Assembly (NCBI GenBank): GCA_963971225.1
Contig: OZ020269.1
Location: forward strand, 78,158,450 to 78,222,449
From: Melieria omissa
Lineage: Eukaryota > Arthropoda > Insecta > Diptera > Ulidiidae
Length of the DNA stretch: 64,000 bases
Direction: 5' to 3'
Shown: piece after piece, positions 21,766 to 32,115 of the stretch
Position numbering within the stretch: the stretch's first letter is position 1
Layout of the letters: each line of letters opens with the position of its first letter
Notes under the pieces: generated by a model
What the model saw: only the letters and a program-made list of their open reading frames with translations
What the model was told of the DNA's origin: nothing
Databases searched by the model: none
Translations under genes and position numbers: made by a program

Positions 21766-21983
21766 ATGAAAACCTGAAAACCTCTTTCTTAATGAACCAC
21801 GGCTCTAATCTCATGTTTGTTGCATAAGCGGTTTTTGGTTTTCAAACAGTTTAACGTTACTAAATTCAATAAAGTGTGCCAATTTTAGTGTTCACACCCT
21901 CTACCATTACGTTATTTACTATTTATACAACTAACATTTTAACGTGTGTTACATATATAAATAAAATTTTAATGTGATTGCAG

Positions 21984-22027
21984 GTATGGAGCAGCAAGGC
22001 ATGGATTATCAGCAACCCACCTATTAG
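21984..22027 (+). CDS. Syngr: Synaptogyrin, last coding exon
   Basis: Acceptor TGTGATTGCAG, then the completion of the split Gly codon and GMEQQGMDYQQPTY followed by TAG. This short Tyr/Gln tail matches the end of fly synaptogyrin as I remember it, and it sits in the correct phase with the exon 7.3 kb upstream. The four visible exons together give 591 coding bases (196 residues plus stop). Confidence 0.93.
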
Positions 22028-22326
22028 AGTAGCAATATTTCACTAGAGAACACTAGAACATAAACCAACACAGGTAGCTGGATGCATATTCATACTTAAG
22101 GAGAAGAATGACACACTGGAGGTGCAGTACGTGTTTGGTACTGTTGAATGGATCTGTAACCATACCCGAATACACCGAAAATTAACATATACATATACAC
22201 ATACTACACAGGTGTCTTGTCGCATGTTCACCGTGTTTTAGCATACGACTACTTCAGTACGCACTGGTGATTTCCGAAGAAGCTGACAAGTTCATTTTGT
22301 ATGTAAAATGAAGTCAAAACAATAAA
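22028..22326 (+). other. Synaptogyrin 3' UTR with candidate poly(A) signal
   Basis: Sequence after the stop codon. The first good AATAAA is at 22321-22326. Other signals may exist further on, so the true end is uncertain. Confidence 0.45.
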
Positions 22327-22329
22327 GTG

Positions 22330-23267
22330 CGGCGCGGCGCAGCGCCGAGCTATACATCTCAATTGAATTGTTGTAGAATGCTTCAGCTTTATTCAAGTGC
22401 GAGTAGATCGAAGAGCAAAGGCAGATGCTTTACAATGTCGAATATATACAAACGTGCGGAGAGCACAAACTATAGCTATAACTATAGTTAAACGTTCTAC
22501 AAGTATTCATATGTACACACACATATGCTTATAGGTTCACTCATGAATCCATATACATACATAAATATATATATATATTTACAGATAACGTTTATTCGTA
22601 GCGAAATCGGTTGAATTAAATGATTATTATTTACGTGTATACACCATCAATACATGTGTATGTGAGCGTGTGTGCGAAGTTTATTGTATGCAAAACAAAT
22701 AGAGAAATTGGAGAGAGCATATAAAAATAATGAAAACGCCAAAGTAGTGGATCAGAAGCGTTCCGCTCAATCCACATCAAATTCGAATTTTTGGCAAAGC
22801 TACCCGCACGGTCACTGCACCACCCAAATTGCTGTCTTGCATCAACACACATTTCACATAAAGTGAAAGCAAAATAGTTTTGTTTGATGCTGCAAGTTTT
22901 ACAACGAAACCCCGCTGGTGCTGTTAGTATCAGTGGCAGATCTTTGTGTGTAATATCTGCGGTGACCATAACTCTTGAAGCAAAATGTAGACATTGCGTA
23001 TTGGCACTAGCTACAATATGTTTGATTTCTTTTGAACACTTACTGGCACTTTGATCCTGCGATCATTTGATTGTTTTCATGTTTTCCATAAAAGAAAGAG
23101 ACTTTGAATACGATTTTAGAACCGAATCCAAAAGATGAAGCAAAAATAAATCGATTTTCTTTACAACAGTCCTAACATTACACAGAAGATACACATATCT
23201 GTCGAAAGATTAAGTTTCATTTATCGAAATTTTTTCCGAATACACAAAATGTCATCAAAAGCTATGC
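22330..23267. other. Unassigned, possibly extended 3' UTR or intergenic
   Basis: Contains short AT and ATAC microsatellite tracts near 22550-22580. No repeat end or ORF is supported. Confidence 0.35.
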
Positions 23268-23269
23268 TA

Positions 23270-23853
23270 CACTATGATCAATAAGTACCGGGACTGTGTC
23301 AAAAAAACAAAATGTTGTTATTCTTCTGGTAAATTTATTTTATCCCCTTCAAAATAAGCCCCATCTGAAGCAATACACATATGCCAACGCTTAATCCAAT
23401 CGTCCATGCACTTCTGGTAAGCCGAAGCAGGTATGGCCTTCAGCTTTCGCGTCGCATTTTCTTTTATGACCTCTATGGACTCAAATCTCTTTCCACGAAG
23501 CGGTAACTTGAGTCGGGAGAACAGAAAAAAGTCACATGGTGCCATATCTGGAGAATAGGGAGCCTGATCGATGATATTCACACTGTGTTTGTTCAAATAA
23601 TTGCGAATAATGTGTGCTTTGTGAGACGGCGCATTATCGTGATGCAAAATTATCCATTGTAAAATGCGACGAAGTACAAAAAGTTGACTGACGCTAACAG
23701 CTTCCAAACAAAAACTAATTATGCAATCCCGCTCGCTCAATTTGACACAGATGTCAGTTAAGGTCCTACCGACCTAAACAAAATTTTTTTACCTGCATCG
23801 GGCAACGGCGGAAAATTTAAAATACACAGCCCCGGTACTTAGTGATCATAGTG
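23270..23853 (-). mobile_element. Internally deleted mariner, 584 bp
   Basis: Inverted ends CACTATGATCA(A/C)TAAGTACCGGG with TA on both sides (23268-23269 and 23854-23855). On the minus strand a leader leads to ATGGATAAT, which is joined directly to the second catalytic region (ILHHDNAPSHKAHIIRNYL, then YSPDMAPCDFFLFSRLK). It continues to a normal C-terminus (WHMCIASDGAYFEGDKI) and stop at 23318. The DNA-binding domain and the first catalytic Asp are deleted, so it cannot encode a working transposase. Confidence 0.93.
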
Positions 23854-23855
23854 TA

Positions 23856-25001
23856 TAATACTTGATATATTGCATGATACAAAAATATACAGGTAGATTC
23901 AATCGAGCAAAATTAAAAGTCATTTGCTTTTTTGACAAATAAAAATAAAATTTTAAGGGTGCAAAAACAAGTAAAAAATAGAGAAACTGAATGATATACT
24001 ACATAACTGATTGTGTGGAATTGCCGCTCCGTAGCAAAAATAAAAATAATAGTACAAAATTTGTAAACAAATATTTTTTTCCAATTGTCAATTTTATTTT
24101 TATCTGTCGCATTGAAACTACGTGTATATTTTTGTATCATGATATATTGTTTTTGCATAAATCATGCCAAGTGCTGAGCTTTTCCATCAAAAGAGGAACG
24201 TGAATATGAATTTAATAGGACAAGTCATAACATTGTTTAGCTTTGCGTCAAACTCAAAAATTCTGTTAGAAGTTATGCGCATTCAAAATCAAACTCAAAG
24301 TTATGCTAATACCTAAAAACCTTAAAACAAAAGAAATTAAAAAAATAGTAAACTAATGGTCACCGAATAGTTATAATTGTACAGAAGTGTTTGATAAGCA
24401 GTAGTACAACATTTCGCTTGGTTTGAAAATTTTTGGAAAAAATGTTGCCTCAATCGTTGCTTTGGCTTCGCGTCTGTTAGATACATTCTATGCAAATTGT
24501 AAATTTTATATTAGACTTGACATATTGTATGGAAGTAAGTGGAACATAACCGATCGACAAATACTGCATGTTAAACAATGGCCAAAGCAGAGCGTTTTTA
24601 GCTCGATTCAATTGCAATAATATCTCAGGTCGGTTGTATTGTAATTTTCAGCTCATGACTTTTAAAATCCAATTCATAAAAAATTGAAACTTTCATGGCT
24701 ACACACATGTGCATATATGTATATAAAATGTGAGTATCTCATGCAGAATGCGGGATCAAGGAACTTTAATAACAAAAATATGTTTGATAGGCTGCGTAAC
24801 CATAGGAAATTTAAGACTTACTGAAACTCTCTTTTATTGTCTTCAATGTGCTTGAAAGCATACATTTCCAAGGTGCAAGGTGCAATCGTTAAACCAAAGA
24901 TTGCGATACTATAAATACATAAAAACACATTTAATATAGACTTTGAGCAAACCAAAACATTAACAATCAAAGCCAAAGTAATTTCCAAAGATGTTATGCA
25001 A
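23856..25001. other. Unassigned intergenic DNA
   Basis: A+T-rich sequence without a supported ORF or repeat terminus. Confidence 0.4.
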
Positions 25002-25403
25002 TTAAGGCAGGTTCTCACCTTGTGGAAAAAAAAAACAATTTTTTTTGCCTTATCGTGTAGATATATGTTTCAAAAATGTGCTCCAGAAATTTCAGATCAA
25101 AATCTGAAAAATTACAAAAGTTACAGGCCGTTACAAAGAGCAGTGTCGAGCACCGGCCGAGCGCGCTTTAAACTTTAAACGCGTTTTTCTGAGAACCACA
25201 AGTGATTGAAGGCGCTAGAATGAACCAATCGTCACCAAATTTTTTCCAAATGTTCCTTAGGGTTTTTTCTAATAAACGAACTACGATCAGCCAAAAATAT
25301 TGAAAATTGTTTATTTAAAAAAATATTTAGTGAACAAAAAAATGCGAAAATCGTAATTTTTTTTCAAAACCTCATAACTTTTGTAATTTCGATTTTTGTT
25401 CAT

Positions 25404-25406
<3 letters not shown>

Positions 25407-25435
<29 letters not shown>

Positions 25436-28400
25436 TATTCTTTATTCAATTGTTTAACAAATATTACAGAAATAATTTAATTAACAATAGATAACATTTC
25501 TGATAAAGAATTTACGACAATGACCTTTAAGTCGTCTGTCGGAAAAAAGGAAAATACATTACTCTAACATAAAGATATACATACATATTAACAGAATTCA
25601 TTTACAATTAAACTCCTATATTTTAAAGCATCAGTGACATACAAAACAAGACAATCCCATCCACCTACGCCAATTCCATTTAGCTTGTTTACAATTTCAT
25701 CTTGAGTTAAAAAGAACTTTCCAAGATATCGATATCTGATTCTTTTCAAAATTGGACACCTACCCAGAAAATGTGTTATATTTTCTAACTCGTTCAAATT
25801 ACAAAGACTGCAGTTTAGATTTCTGTGACCCCCAAGAATTATCAAATCGCACCTGGCCTTCAAAATCCACATTATTCTATATTTTTCAAGATTGTCATTC
25901 AAGTAGCTTTTACCGATGTTATGATCTAAGTCTTTATATATACGTGAACTTTTAAGAGCCCTTTCCCATGATTTTTGTTTATTTGTCGAGTTCAGAACGG
26001 ATAACAATGTGTCAATGTTTTCATTCCAACTTCTTCTATTTAAAACGTCATAATTCCAACTAATATTCAATTTTTCTCCTAAAACTTGCATTGATTTTAC
26101 CCAAAAAATCTTTCTCTCTATAATAATTTTTGAAAGTTTGTGTGGCAATCTGCTATCGTCGTATTCAAATAGAGTTTTAGAAATATATTTAAGATGAAGC
26201 CGTAAAGTATACAGGTGACAGTGTGGTATGTCTGTTTCTAACATAAGACAATAAGAGGGTGTGTTTGTTGGTAGATGTAAAATTTTCTTTAAGAAATAAA
26301 ATTGAATTTTATCCACCAATTCAAACAACTCAAAGCCCCAGACTTCCGCAGCATAACTTTGTATAGCTCTAATTACTGCTAAAAATAATTTGTATTTAGC
26401 TGATAATTTTATCTTATTTTTGATTAGAAAGGACCACCATGTTGCATTGATACTGTTTTTAGCCATACAGTTTCTATTTTCAACATGTTTTTTAAAGCTT
26501 AATTTTGGTGTTAATTTTACACCGAGGTAATTGTATTCTGACACTATAGGGATACTTTCGCCTTTAAATGTCCATTTTTCTCTATCCGCCAATTTGCCGC
26601 CTTGTCGAAAAACCATTATGGCCGATTTCGAGAGGTTTACTTGCATGTTCCACACATTGCAATAATTTTCTAACCTAAATATCATTCCTTGCAGCTCCTC
26701 TACATTGTCAGATATCAATACTATATCATCCGCATACAACAGTAGTCGCACATTCAAGTTTCCTATCCAAATTCCCCCTCCCAAACTATCATGTAAGTCA
26801 TTCAGATAAATAGAGAACAACAAAGGCGACATTAAACATCCTTGCTTTACGCCTGTTGAAATATTAAATTTATTTGATATTGCACTGCCAGTCCATATAA
26901 TTGAATCCGTGTGGTTGTACATATTTTCAATGAAATTTACCATTTTTGTTGGGATTCCCAAGCTATGCAGTTTATAGATTAAAAGTTTTCTGGGAACCGT
27001 GTCAAAAGCGGCTTTAAAGTCTACAAAAAAAGCGTACACTTTCTTTTTTTCTGCGAATCTAATTTGAATGATTGAAGTTAAATTATAAATGTTATCTGCC
27101 GTGGAATGTTGTTTTCTGAACCCTGCCTGATATTCGGTAATCAGCTTTTTACTTTCTAACCAATTTGTAAGTCTTTCATTTAATATGCCCATCATAATCT
27201 TTGCAATACAGTTCATAAAAGAAATCCCTCTGTAGTTTGATGCTAAGGTTCTATCACCTTTTTTGAAAAGCGGAAATATTATGCTAGTTTCAAAAGCCGT
27301 ATCTGCTTCCCCACTATTATATAACGCAGAATACGTGTTAGCCAGCTCATCAAGAAAAACAGTGTCAGCATTTTTGAAAAATTCGTAAGACACCCTGTCT
27401 AAGCCTGGCGCTTTTCCAGTTTTAGTCTTATGGAGCATTTGTAAGATTTCTGTTGATGAGATTGGTTTATCTATTAAATCGTCCTTTATTAATAAGCTTA
27501 CGTATTCTATTTGATTCACGGAAGTAGCGTGATTTAAAAGTTCTTCAAAATATTGTCTAAACGCCTCCGGTGGAATCTCCAAATCTAAGGATTCATTTGT
27601 CCCTCGTATCTTTTTGGCCAATTCCCACCAATCACTGCAATTATTTATTTCATTTATTTCTCTTTCTAGATTTTCGTAGTAATTTTTCTTGCTATCTTCA
27701 CACTGTTTCTTATAATTTTTTTGAGCCACTGAATATTGTTCTCTGTATTCAGTATTTTGAGTTCTATTATACTTCCTAAGTAACCCTAAAGTAGCCTTTC
27801 TTGCTGCTAAACATTTCCAGTCGAACCACATCGATTTTTTTCTTAGTATTTTTCCTGTTCGTTTGCCTATAGCCGCGGATTTGATAATATCAGTGAAATC
27901 TTCTAAAGCCAAAATGTCCTTTTCGTTTTTCTTTTTTTGCAGTTCAATTAGAAGTCTTCTGTTATATAAATCCCTTTGTGAACTATCCCAATGTAACTTA
28001 GGCAAGAAATCCACTTTTTTACTAATTGGGCTATCTAGTATCAGCTGTAAAGTTAATATAATTGGCATATGGTCAGACCAAACCTTTTCCTCTACTACAA
28101 AATCTAGAGCATATTTTACAATATCTCTGTGCAGCGCACAAATATCATTCACTGATTCACCCACACTATTTATAAAAGTGAATTTTCCCGTCTCGTCACT
28201 ATTTGTCATTCCATTTATTACCATAAGCCCGTTGTTCTCACAAAAGTCAATAAACTGTCTCCCATTTCTGTTAATTACTTTGTCTTTAGAATGTCTTATT
28301 TCTCTACCTCCTACAATGTCACCCTGCAACATGTCATCCAGTTCTACTTGAAGTTCCCCAATACGTATGTTTAAATCTCCTATCAAAATTTGATTAATCA

Positions 28401-28908
28401 ATTCATTTCGTTCAAAGCAATCTTTTATCAAATCAAAATCTTGTGACCAACTGCCACCTCTTAAATACAAAGGTACAATATTTACTTTTTTTCCAGCCAC
28501 AGAAATTTCTATAATGTCTACACCATCTAAGTATTTGAACGAATGTCCAATGCCAAAATATATTAAACTTTTCTTAATTCCACACAGTTTTCCTCCGCTA
28601 GCACGTCCATATTGTCTCTGACGTGTTGCTGGTGTCCAATTTAGTTCAAACCCTTTAAAGTATTTGTGATATCTTTCAAAATTTTCTAGTTCTACATGAG
28701 TTTCTAATAGAACAAATACATCAAATGATCTAATATAATCGAAAAAATCATTAAACAAAGTTTTATTACTTAATCCGTGAATATTATAAACCATAAGTTT
28801 TAATTTGTAATCATCTAAGTTGGATTTATCTGTTTGTATCTCACTGTTACTTTTAACATTTAGTTCATACAATTGAGCCTCTTTATTTTTTAGTTTTTTG
28901 ATTGGCTG
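25407..28908 (-). mobile_element. 5'-truncated non-LTR retrotransposon with GATA-type tail
   Basis: A perfect 16-bp target duplication GATTTTTGTTCATGAT (25391-25406 and 28909-28924) defines the insertion. On the minus strand the element ends with AATAAAGAATATA followed by about seven (ATCT) units, an AATAAA signal and a simple-sequence tail. There is no ORF1. The long frame is open up to the 5' junction without an ATG, which indicates truncation on integration. The perfect duplication and unbroken frame argue for a recent event. Confidence 0.92.
25588..28872 (-). CDS. LINE ORF2: endonuclease and reverse transcriptase, open frame lacking its start
   Basis: 1,094 codons without a stop. The frame given here begins at TTG and continues open to the element's 5' edge, so the true start is missing. 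The first ATG is 27 codons in (LMVYNIHGLS). N-terminal endonuclease: VYNIHGL, LLETHVE, IGDLNIRIG, VWSDHMPI. Reverse transcriptase: TGKAPGLDRVSYEFF, NYRGISFMNCIAK, AFFVDFKAAFDTVP, TGVKQGCLMSPLLFS, and the catalytic LLYADDIVLIS with YADD at about 713-716. A C-terminal Cys/His block reads CSLCNLNELENITHFLGRC. No RNase H signature was noticed. The clade is unclear to me; it is neither RTE nor the LOA-like relic nearby. Confidence 0.9.
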   Translation of the reverse strand: MYELNVKSNSEIQTDKSNLDDYKLKLMVYNIHGLSNKTLFNDFFDYIRSFDVFVLLETHVELENFERYHKYFKGFELNWTPATRQRQYGRASGGKLCGIKKSLIYFGIGHSFKYLDGVDIIEISVAGKKVNIVPLYLRGGSWSQDFDLIKDCFERNELINQILIGDLNIRIGELQVELDDMLQGDIVGGREIRHSKDKVINRNGRQFIDFCENNGLMVINGMTNSDETGKFTFINSVGESVNDICALHRDIVKYALDFVVEEKVWSDHMPIILTLQLILDSPISKKVDFLPKLHWDSSQRDLYNRRLLIELQKKKNEKDILALEDFTDIIKSAAIGKRTGKILRKKSMWFDWKCLAARKATLGLLRKYNRTQNTEYREQYSVAQKNYKKQCEDSKKNYYENLEREINEINNCSDWWELAKKIRGTNESLDLEIPPEAFRQYFEELLNHATSVNQIEYVSLLIKDDLIDKPISSTEILQMLHKTKTGKAPGLDRVSYEFFKNADTVFLDELANTYSALYNSGEADTAFETSIIFPLFKKGDRTLASNYRGISFMNCIAKIMMGILNERLTNWLESKKLITEYQAGFRKQHSTADNIYNLTSIIQIRFAEKKKVYAFFVDFKAAFDTVPRKLLIYKLHSLGIPTKMVNFIENMYNHTDSIIWTGSAISNKFNISTGVKQGCLMSPLLFSIYLNDLHDSLGGGIWIGNLNVRLLLYADDIVLISDNVEELQGMIFRLENYCNVWNMQVNLSKSAIMVFRQGGKLADREKWTFKGESIPIVSEYNYLGVKLTPKLSFKKHVENRNCMAKNSINATWWSFLIKNKIKLSAKYKLFLAVIRAIQSYAAEVWGFELFELVDKIQFYFLKKILHLPTNTPSYCLMLETDIPHCHLYTLRLHLKYISKTLFEYDDSRLPHKLSKIIIERKIFWVKSMQVLGEKLNISWNYDVLNRRSWNENIDTLLSVLNSTNKQKSWERALKSSRIYKDLDHNIGKSYLNDNLEKYRIMWILKARCDLIILGGHRNLNCSLCNLNELENITHFLGRCPILKRIRYRYLGKFFLTQDEIVNKLNGIGVGGWDCLVLYVTDALKYRSLIVNEFC

Positions 28909-29230
28909 GATTTTTGTTCATGATATTAGTTCATTCAGTAGATAAAACGGTACACATTAAGAATGTGTTCGATTTTTGTGTTTCCGATCACGGGTTTTGA
29001 CGGAATCACTTCCGGTAGCGGGACACCTCCTCGCCGACATGCCGCCACTGATGGACGCCACCTCCCCCCCTTTTTTTTGATTCATTCAATTTGAAAAATT
29101 GTATTCTCTAAATAAATGTGTGTTCATAGCCAGAAACAATTTTCAGCGTTGTATCTTTAACCGTTTTCTCAAAAAAAAATTCCTAAAAAAGTGCACTTTT
29201 TCGGATCCACAAGGTGAGAACCTGCCTTAA

Positions 29231-30119
29231 CACATCAAAATCTCCACTGAAATTTTCGGAATGACGGCATTCAACTTTCCGTGTCCCAACTTACCGATGT
29301 ATGTTGTTTATACATTTCTATACACATATATGTAAATGCCCAATTACATGTTCTTCTACCTACAAATTAGTCATGCTAAGTTGCGCTAAATAAGACCATG
29401 TTTTTTAGTTATTATATTGCAAATATTTAAAGGATTACAAACACACATAATGCTTCGGTCGAACCCACACTCGTACAGCCGAAAATTTATAGTTTGTCTC
29501 TATTGAATTGCATATTGCAATCATAATTGATAAGTTTTATTGTGTGTAATAATGATTTGAGTATTCTGTCTCTCTAATTATAAACGTGTATGTTGGTATG
29601 TGCACATGTATATTTCCGTGTAAAGCTGCCTACCTATTCACTTGTTTATGTGGCTATATGTAGCTATCTAACAGATATCGCGCCTGAGATACTCGTACTT
29701 AATAATAAAGAATCAACCATGATACAATATTTATGTATGTTTGTAGTGAATTTATAAAGTAATTGATGTTTGAAAAAGAAACAACTATTTAAAAAAAATA
29801 CTATTGATAATTAAAGTTGAAACCGGAATAATGATAATAAAAACTCAGATGTTATACCCAACCACACAACCCACACCGTCATTGGCGATATAAATCAGCA
29901 AATAAATGAATACATATACAAAAACCTTTATAACATTTTTGTGTTTTCAATGTTATTTATGTATTTAAATGATGAAATACGGTAAGCATCCTGTAAGAAG
30001 CGTAAGAAGTTTCCAATTTAATTGTAGTTTCGTTGCTTATCGAGCCGACTAGAAATAACCAGCAGATGACCCTATACATGTGAGAGCATTGAGTCCGTTC
30101 TAGATGAACTTATCCACTA
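29231..30119. other. Unassigned intergenic DNA
   Basis: A+T-rich sequence with no supported ORF or repeat boundary. Confidence 0.4.
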
Positions 30120-30325
30120 ACCTACTTATCTGGCCAAGGCTACCCCTTATTGGGGTGAAACCCTACCCTACACCCTACAGGTGTCTTTGCGCCACGCGCG
30201 CCTTCTTCAGTTGATTATACTAAGCGATGAAAGGGTTTCCTTAACTTGACCTTTCTGCAGTCGACCTTCAACTAACGCAACGTACAACTTTTTCATCAGA
30301 GCTTCATTGGTCATTCGGGCATATA
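30120..30325 (-). mobile_element. Diverged 3' fragment of an RTE element
   Basis: Parallels the first ~230 bases of the full RTE (minus strand 3' end, 3490-3700). Shared landmarks include TATCTGGCCA..GCTACCCCTTATTGGGGT against CTGGCCATAACAACCCGTTATCGGGT, and CGCGCGCCTTCT.CAGTTG. It is cut at the right by the rearranged mariner at 30326. Its divergence shows an older RTE generation than the intact copy. Confidence 0.75.
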
Positions 30326-31071
30326 CACTATGATCAATAAGTACCGGGACTGTGTACTTTAAATTTTCCGCCGTTGCCCGATGCAGGTAAACAAATTTTT
30401 TTTAGGTCGGTAGGTCCTTAACTGACATCTGTGTCAAAAATTTTGAGCGGGATTGCATCATTAGTTTTTGTTTGGCAGCTGTTAGCGTCAGTCAACTTTT
30501 TGTACTTCGTCGCATTTTACAATAGCGCACTTTTTTTGGTTTTGGCTCGCCTTCAGCACGCCATTCGGATGATTGCTGGCTAGTTTTCACGTCGAATTCA
30601 TAGACCCATGTCTCATCTCCAGTAATTATACGTTTCATGAACGTTGGGTCATTCTTAGCTTCGGAAATCATGTCTTCAGCCACTTGCTTTCGATGATCTG
30701 TTTGGACGAAATTTAAGTCTTGAGGAACAAGCCGTGCGGCGACGCGTTTCATGCGCAAAATATCGACAACAATGTGTTGTGCGCTTCCATAAGAGATGTT
30801 AAGATCGTTAGAAATCTCTCTGAGGCTCACATGACGATTTTCAAGCACGATTTTCTTCACAATTTCAACATTTTCGCCGGTATTCGATGTTGAAGGACGT
30901 CTTCGACCACTTCACGACCACTTTTGAACATTTTATACCACTAGAACGCTCTGGTTCTTGATAGAGCAGACTCCCCAAATGCTTTCTGCAACATTTTAAG
31001 CGCATTGGCACAAGAAATTTTGTTCTTAAGACACAATTTCAAACAAATACGTTGAATTATCCATTGTATGG
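30326..31071. mobile_element. Rearranged mariner: leader joined to an inverted transposase 5' part
   Basis: The plus-strand left end CACTATGATCAATAAGTACC (after TA) and about 200 bp of leader match the 5' part of the 23.3-kb mariner, stopping at TTTTACAAT just before the start codon. From 30524 the sequence flips. On the minus strand, from the ATG at 31064, it encodes the N-terminal half of the same mariner transposase: KMLQKAFGESALSRT (a stop follows), SLREISNDLNISYGSAQHIV, TGDETWVYEFDVKTSQQSSE and PKPKKVRY. The catalytic C-terminal half and the second terminal repeat are absent. Confidence 0.85.
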
Positions 31072-31289
31072 GATCGACCGCAGTCAATGCAGTCGCCTCA
31101 AAATTCTCCAACGTACACTGAGAATCCGCCTAGCTTCGATACTTAAATGCATCTTTAATGATCCTCTGATATGCTAATAATTGGTAATTTCATTCCACCT
31201 GTCGTAGTGCGTTGTCGAATGCTTGGCTCAGATCCGCTAAAGTTTTTTCCGAACCCTTTTTGATTGGATACTTTGTTCATATCTCTTAA

Positions 31290-31807
31290 CCCTTTCGGTA
31301 CTTCTTTTTTGTTTTTAACTTTAAAAATCATTCTTTTCCATTTTATTACTGTTTCAGTCTACATAATGAATAATCAAAAGTAATTTTTTAAAATATTGTT
31401 CGAAAAAGTGGTTTTTGGGCATCATGAAATGTGGCATAGTAAGAAATAAAAAAAATCGTACAGCCTTAGTGAACTATATTTGGGATCTAATTTTTTTTAC
31501 ACTTACTCAAGCAATAAATACCTACTAGATTACTTACATAAACCTATAAAAAAATTGAGGTTTGTAATAGAATAAATAAAAGTACGAAATGACCACTTTT
31601 TGCTAAATACGCAGCTCGATAGGACTGCGCACTTTCTGAACCCTTACAATTTACTTGGTACACTAATCAAAATATTTTTTTCATTATTTGGTATAAAAAC
31701 CTCCAGAGAAAAATACAAAAATAGAAAAATATACTATCCACAAGTTTTTGACCTAAAACAGGCACTGAAAAGAGACTATGCCATATGGCATAGAATAACC
31801 GAAAGGG
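31290..31807. mobile_element. TTAA-target MITE, CC-type, copy 1 (518 bp)
   Basis: Ends CCCTTTCGGT and ACCGAAAGGG, inside TTAA at 31286-31289 and 31808-31811. A nearly identical copy is at 48604-49117. TTAA with CCC tips fits a piggyBac-type non-autonomous element. A second inner palindrome (GCCATATGGC) lies near the right end. The 88-codon frame inside has no recognisable motif. Confidence 0.88.
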
Positions 31808-31967
31808 TTAATCTACATCAGGGTCACCCTCTTCCCAAAGGCATACCTAAACATCTCCCGAAATAACAATCTGTTTCGGTCACTGCATTTGGATACCGGG
31901 GTGGTTCCTTTGTTTTTTTTGGGCGTGCTACGTCAATTTTTTTGTTTTTTAATCATAAGACAGTAAA

Positions 31968-32115
31968 TATTCACACCTGGCTCGTTACTTTGTTAGTTCG
32001 GTACTCTGTAGTTTTGTACGTGTTTTTTGTTTTTGTTTAACTCTTTTACAAAGACAAAATACACACAAAAACTACCCAATACCGAAAAAACAAAGTAACA
32101 GGCTCGGTATGAATA
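31968..32115. repeat. Imperfect ~145-bp hairpin
   Basis: CCTGGCTCGTTACTTTGTT at about 31977 pairs with AACAAAGTAACAGGCTCGG at about 32091. Pairing continues inward over about 50 bases per arm with mismatches. It could be a very short fold-back MITE; no target duplication was identified. Confidence 0.6.

Larger units (their letters stand above)
14661..21983 (+). other. Last intron of Synaptogyrin (7.3 kb)
   Basis: GT..AG intron between the third and last exon in the window, longer than all the visible coding sequence together. It is filled by nested repeats: an A/B tandem-repeat element holding an hAT insertion, two TTAA elements, two full SINEs and a possible pogo-like end. None alters the splice sites, and the reading phase on both sides agrees. 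Confidence 0.9.
25006..29226. mobile_element. TTAA-target MITE (GG-type) split by a LINE
   Basis: Ends GGCAGGTTCTCACCTTGTGG and its exact reverse complement, each next to TTAA (25002-25005 and 29227-29230). Without the inserted LINE and its duplication the element is about 0.7 kb, like the copies at 18471 and 20980. It shares TTTAAACGCGTTTTTCT with the 18471 element. Confidence 0.92.

Noticed and set aside
27863..28351. 162-codon plus-strand frame
   Set aside because: Antisense of the intact LINE ORF2; Ser/Phe/Leu-rich shadow.
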